A stretch of DNA of 64,000 nt from Castanea sativa (Eukaryota > Streptophyta > Magnoliopsida > Fagales > Fagaceae). The stretch spans positions 47,167,751-47,231,750 of the forward strand of contig NC_134020.1 of NCBI RefSeq assembly GCF_040712315.1. Direction: 5' to 3'. Both the position numbers and the translations under genes were made by a program. Below are positions 59,425 through 64,000 of this stretch, one piece after another (the stretch's first letter is position 1; the number at the start of each line of letters is the position of its first letter). The notes under the pieces are model-generated. The model worked only from the letters and a program-made list of their open reading frames with translations, was not told where the DNA came from and did not search any database.

Positions 59425-59976
59425 AGCCACTACAAAAAACGCGAGCTATAGCCGCGTTTTTTGGCCGCGTTTATAAAAAAAAGGCATAGCTGATCTATAG
59501 CCGCGTTTTTAAGAAACGCAGCTATAGACATAATCTATAGCCGCGTTTTTCGAAAACGCGGCTATAGGTCCCCCTCTAGCTGCGTTTTCAAACGCAGCTC
59601 CAGCCGAATAATTTTTTTTTAAAGTGGGGCCTGGAGCTGCGTTTGAAAACGCAGCCAGAGGGGGACCTATAGCCGCGTTTTTAAAAACGCGGCTATAGGT
59701 CCCCCTCAGCCGAATAAATTTTCTTAAAATAAAGACGTGTAGTTCGCAGCAGAGGGGGGCCTATAGCCGCGTTTTCCAAAAACGCGGCTATAGGTCCCCC
59801 TCTGGCTGTGTTTTCAGAAACGTGGCTCACAAAAAAAAAAAAAAAATTAAACTTCCCGCGTGCCCCCTTTCCCACTTACAGCCTCACCTACCCCCACTTT
59901 CAATATAAGTTCTTCTTTTTTTTTTTTTTGTGTTTCTTTCTTCATTCTTCGCTCTTAAGCTTCAGGTTCTCTCTTT

Positions 59977-60010
<34 letters not shown>

Positions 60011-61027
60011 CCTTCTTCACTAAGTCTTCAGGTTTTTTTTTTTCCTTTTCTTTCTTCCTTCTTCACTAACTCTTCAGGTTCTTCTTCCTTTTTTTTTTTT
60101 TTTTTCCTTTTTCTTTCTTCCTTCATTTTTCCAACGTAGCTTTTTTTTTTTTTTTTCTTTGTTTCTTTGAAGTTCCTACATCTTTTTTTTTTTTTTTTTT
60201 TTTGTTCCTTTCTTTTGCAAGTCACGACATTTTTTTTTCCTTCTTCACTCCAACACAACTCTTTTTTGTTTTTTTTTTCTTTGTTTCCAGCTACTTCTTC
60301 TTTTTTTCTTCATCTCAGTCACTGATTTTTCTATAGATCTAGTTTTTTTTTTTGTTATTTTATGTTTAGTTAGTAAGAAAATGGAGAAAATGCTAAAATT
60401 TTTGAATTTGTGCTATTGTGTCCCTGATATTGTGTTTATGTTTAAATGGGTTTGTGTTTCTGAGCTTGTACTTGAATGGTTTTAGTGTTAGATTTGGGTT
60501 GGCTTTGTTGAAGGAGAGGAGATTCATGGGTTTGTGTTCTTATATTTTGGAGCAAATTGTGGTTGTATTGTTAGTATGTTGTGTTTGATTTTGAATTTTT
60601 TGGGTGTGTTTATATTGTGAGTATGTTGTGTTTGATTTTGAAATTTTTGGGTTTGTATTTGATTTTGAATTTTCTGGGTTTCCGTTTAATTTTGAATTTT
60701 ATTTTTGGTTTGAATTTTGAATTTCTTGGAGAAAAAAAACACCTAGAAATTTTTAAAAAAAAAAAAAAAAAAAAACCTATAGCCACGTTTTTAAAAAACG
60801 CGGCTATAGGTTACTATAGCCGGGGTTAAACAACGCGGCTTTAGGTCCAATCTTTAGCCGCGGTTGTAAAAACGCGGCTATAGACCCACAGGGGCTGTTG
60901 CTGCGCTGCTTAGGCCGCGTTTACAAACGCGGCTCTAGAAAACGCGGCTATAGGCTATAGCCGCGTTTTTGGGGTCTATAGCCGCGTTTTTGAAACGCGG
61001 CTTTAGACCCCGTTTTTTGTAGTGAGC
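59425..61027. mobile_element. Non-autonomous CACTA (En/Spm, CMC) element, 1597 bp
   Basis: Exact CACTACAAAAAAC at 59428 and its inverse GTTTTTTGTAGTG at 61024, with the 3-bp target duplication AGC on both sides (59425-59427 and 61025-61027). The first about 400 bp and last about 260 bp are packed with CTATAGCCGCGTTTTT units in both orientations, the subterminal transposase-binding type of repeat, forming many hairpins. The middle (59830-60770) has long T runs, repeated CTTCACTAACTCTTCAGG phrases and GTTTGATTTTGAATTT repeats. No transposase. Confidence 0.93.
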
Positions 61028-61797
61028 ATTGAGTTAATTCTGTAGTAATGTTGTCTCATTAATGTAAATGTCTTGCGAGTTGCGACTTTTATCAATATCT
61101 ACCTTACTATTCAAAACAAACAAAAAGCTAGATAAAAGTGCATGAATTTGATTATGATGTTTTATATTTAGGGTAATGAGGGTTAATAGTTGCTGTACGT
61201 ATAAGTGAGTTAGTTTAGGTTCTATTAAAATACTCGATTTTTTAAAATTTCATTACTTGAGATAGAAAAAATTTGTTCCAAAATCTTTATAAAACAACAA
61301 TTATTATGGGTTTAAGTAATAGCCGAGTGATAATAGTTTCATCTGTTGTGTCCCATGTTTGTGGTTCGAACTCCACCTCTCCCCACTATCTACCTATCTA
61401 AAAAAAATGGAGAGATTTTATTAGTGTTAGACATATTATAACCCCAATGGTCCAAATCAATTTTAGGTTTATGTATTTGTAGAATAAGCAACTTAACATT
61501 TGGTTAGTCATTGAATAGTTTAGGGTTAGTCAAATATTGTTTAGTATATAAACCGTACATTGAGTTCATATGTTGTAACACAATAGCTTAATAGAAATAT
61601 GAAGTTGTCAAGAGCTTTCACACATTAAATATAGGCAATCAAACCGAATTACGTACACTTGTATATATTTCTATTTTCATACTTCTATTTATCATTCAAT
61701 CGTCACACACAATAACTTCAATAGTTCGTAAGATTGGAACACCTTCCAGACTTCCATGCTATAAACAATAAGCTTTCGGGCACCAAAAATTTTGTAG

Positions 61798-61833
<36 letters not shown>

Positions 61834-64000
61834 GTTTGCATAGTGGGCCTATGTGAGGTGCCAAGTTTTATACGGGAGTGTGTGAAATTTTCAATGTTCA
61901 TGGACTTACCGTGCACGTGCTATATGTACATGTTGATTTTGATTTGTGATGGCTCATATATTGTTGATTATGTCAAGAAATTTCCTAGATGTTGCATGGA
62001 AGGCTTTCTTGGTCTTCAGGGTAGTAAGTAACCTCTAATAATTGTCAGTCAACACGGTCAGTCACTAATGATATGCAAGTTGTCAGTCACTACTCACGAT
62101 AAGCAAGTTCACAAATAAATACATATTACATAAACAAACAGTACTCCCTGCTCCTACCTAGCCTCCATGATTGATGGTCCATGTTCTTCACGATCGAGAA
62201 GACTGTGTTAGATTGCATGCATGCATTTTCCTGGAAGGAGCTTAAGAATCGTACCCTTGTGGTCCTCAGGTGCCTTAAAAGCACTTATATTATGAGTGGC
62301 GTACCTCAATAGATGGGGTATTTCGTCCACAACAATACAACATACCTAATCATTCCAAAACCCACACACACACATATCATTAGTTAGCAGTAGACTAGTA
62401 AGGGGTGCCTAGCATCAGTTTCAACTTAACCTCACTTTTTTTTGCGTTTTCTTATTTTTTCAAGTTACAAATATACTTTAATATAGTTTTAACAAATATT
62501 TTTCAACAAAAAGCTCAATAAGTTGCTTTCAAATGAACATGTACGTATTTTCTTTCCTTTCTTTCACTAGCTTACTTGTTGCAAGTCATATATATAATAT
62601 ATTCCTTTATTTGTCCACAAAATTTCAAAACGAATACAGATGCGCATGCATGCACACTCTCATACATATATCTATAAAATATATCATAATATATTATGAT
62701 TTTATTTCGTATATATGTTTTATTTTTATTTGTTTACCATTTACAAAGTTGCATGATATATTGTTTTTGGGTAATATGTAGAATAGAATTGTGCCATTCT
62801 ACACAACGGCCGATATATATGGAATAGAATTGTGCTATTCTCAAACAAGTACTTGAATTCAAATTCAAGTTCTTCCCAGGGGTGAGATTGATTATAAAAA
62901 AAAAAGGGGGTGAGATTGATTAGTTCTATCAAACCAACGAAACTCCTAGCTGTAACCCATATATCATTTGGCTACAATACATACCTAATACTTTCATAAG
63001 TTTCCCATGCATGCGATTAAAATAAATCAAGAATTAATAACATGTGATTAACGTTATTTATTAATAATTTTGATGATTCACATGGATCTCATAATATACA
63101 TTTCTTTCAAACCTGGGTGGGACCGAGGGACAACAATTCCCCCCCCCCCCCCCCCCATCTTTTCGGTTACAAATCTAGGCACGTATCACCATGCTTGCCC
63201 ACTAATACTATATATAGAGTTTTCACTATATCATTTTTTTTTTTGCTAGACACTATTATATATCTTTTAATTTAAATAGCGTTATCAAACAATTGTTATA
63301 AAAGTCTCTTTATCTTGTTTACATTTGCAACTAATTCGGTAGATTGGTAATACATCTCTACAGTGGCAGAGCCTAGCTAGTTAGGGACTTAGGGTCATGC
63401 AGACATGCATGCACCCCAAAATTTTAAGGAAATGTTATATATATATATATATATATAAGGTAGAGACACGATTGATTCAAACTTCTATCATGATCAATTA
63501 TAAGTTAAATTGATAAAAAAATGATAATTTATTCACTTAACCATTATAATCATGCACCCATCTTTACCAAATAATAAATTCCAAGAGAATTACCCAGTTT
63601 ATACCTATAATAATGAAATAATTAATAAGGTATTACATTTATCATGGTATATATAATATTATCCTTATTGTTACGTGATATGAAATTGATGGGTCTCATT
63701 TAAAATCTCATTTTTTATTTAGAAAAAAAATCAAATAATTAACTATGTACTGTAAAATTACCTCCACATAATTGTAGTCCCACATGTACAGCCACACTGT
63801 AAATTTATATATTAATTGTCAGAGTTGTTGCCATCTCAATCTCCAACTTGGAACTTAATTTCTAGCTACGACAAAAAAGAAAAAAAGCCAAACATTCCAG
63901 TCGTATAACCGCGCGCATGCATCACTATCACATGTAGGTCTTTTTATATTCATCAATAATAACTGAACTATTTCGATCTTTTAGGATTATCCACTTGTAT
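61028..64000. other. AT-rich intergenic DNA, no gene recognised
   Basis: A tRNA-derived SINE-like stretch (A-box-like TAGCCGAGTGATAA near 61320 and B-box GGTTCGAACTCC near 61364, then an A run) lies at about 61313-61410. Also present are (CT)n at 61800-61831, an 18-C run at 63139-63156 and (TA)n near 63436-63457. Nothing else I can support. Confidence 0.55.

Noticed and set aside
59808..60258. Phe/Lys-rich frames inside the CACTA element
   Set aside because: They are translations of long T runs; no transposase motif.
1..64000. CRISPR arrays, operons, bacterial-type promoters
   Set aside because: Plant nuclear sequence; no regularly spaced repeats with unique spacers and no prokaryotic gene organisation.
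1..64000. tRNA and rRNA genes
   Set aside because: Only SINE-like A/B box pairs were seen (about 55194-55421 and 61313-61410); no full cloverleaf or rRNA sequence was recognised.

Overview
This window is plant nuclear DNA: AT-rich, with GT-AG introns, many microsatellites and a dense layer of nested transposable elements. The immune-receptor architecture (TIR-NB-ARC-LRR with a C-terminal C-JID region), the chloroplast-targeted NusB-like protein, and the LINE, CACTA, hAT and solo-LTR content point to a eudicot, probably a woody one. An oak or other Fagaceae is only a guess. Exon coordinates are read from splice signals plus frame continuity. Family assignments rest on motif recognition, since no search could be run.

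Left part (1-31000). This is a TNL resistance-gene locus on the minus strand. A full TNL gene, here TNL-B, runs from an ATG at 30773 to a stop at 21899. It has five exons that join in frame to 1154 codons (TIR, NB-ARC, linker, LRR, C-JID) and a 5.2-kb first intron. A second copy, TNL-A, occupies 1-1584 and leaves the window just before its LRR exon. Both lie in a segmental duplication (about 1-4735 versus 23517-29065) that covers exons 2-3 and most of intron 1 but not the TIR exon. TNL-A therefore has no TIR exon in view. Comparing the two copies dates several insertions precisely: a 752-bp solo LTR, a 237-bp LINE tail, and four tail-only retroposon scraps, nearly all with clean target-site duplications. 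Between the copies are a broken copia-type fragment, a non-autonomous LTR element with both LTRs, a Tourist-like MITE, a decayed LINE of about 4.7 kb, and a large probable solo LTR.

Middle part (31000-48500). After AT-rich, repeat-filled DNA comes the gene for TATA-binding protein (TBP, 200 aa, minus strand, 38670-43987). All eight coding segments are recovered. Its stop codon is split by the last intron. Upstream is a TATA box, and farther out are two hAT-type MITEs.

Right part (48500-64000). A minus-strand cluster at 49270-50850 contains box C/D snoRNA genes in two tandem units, behind a promoter with a TATA box, a telo-box and Site II elements. Their guide sequences match conserved 25S/28S rRNA segments as recalled. 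Next is a seven-exon gene for a probable chloroplast NusB-domain protein (306 aa, 52966-56966, minus). The rest is an hAT-like element, a LINE RNase H remnant, a complete non-autonomous CACTA element (59428-61024, 3-bp target duplication, subterminal repeats that form many hairpins) and unassigned AT-rich DNA.

Three housekeeping loci (TBP, the snoRNA cluster, NusB) thus sit next to a rapidly rearranging immune-receptor cluster. TBP, the snoRNAs and NusB all serve transcription or rRNA metabolism, but nothing here shows that the loci are functionally coupled.
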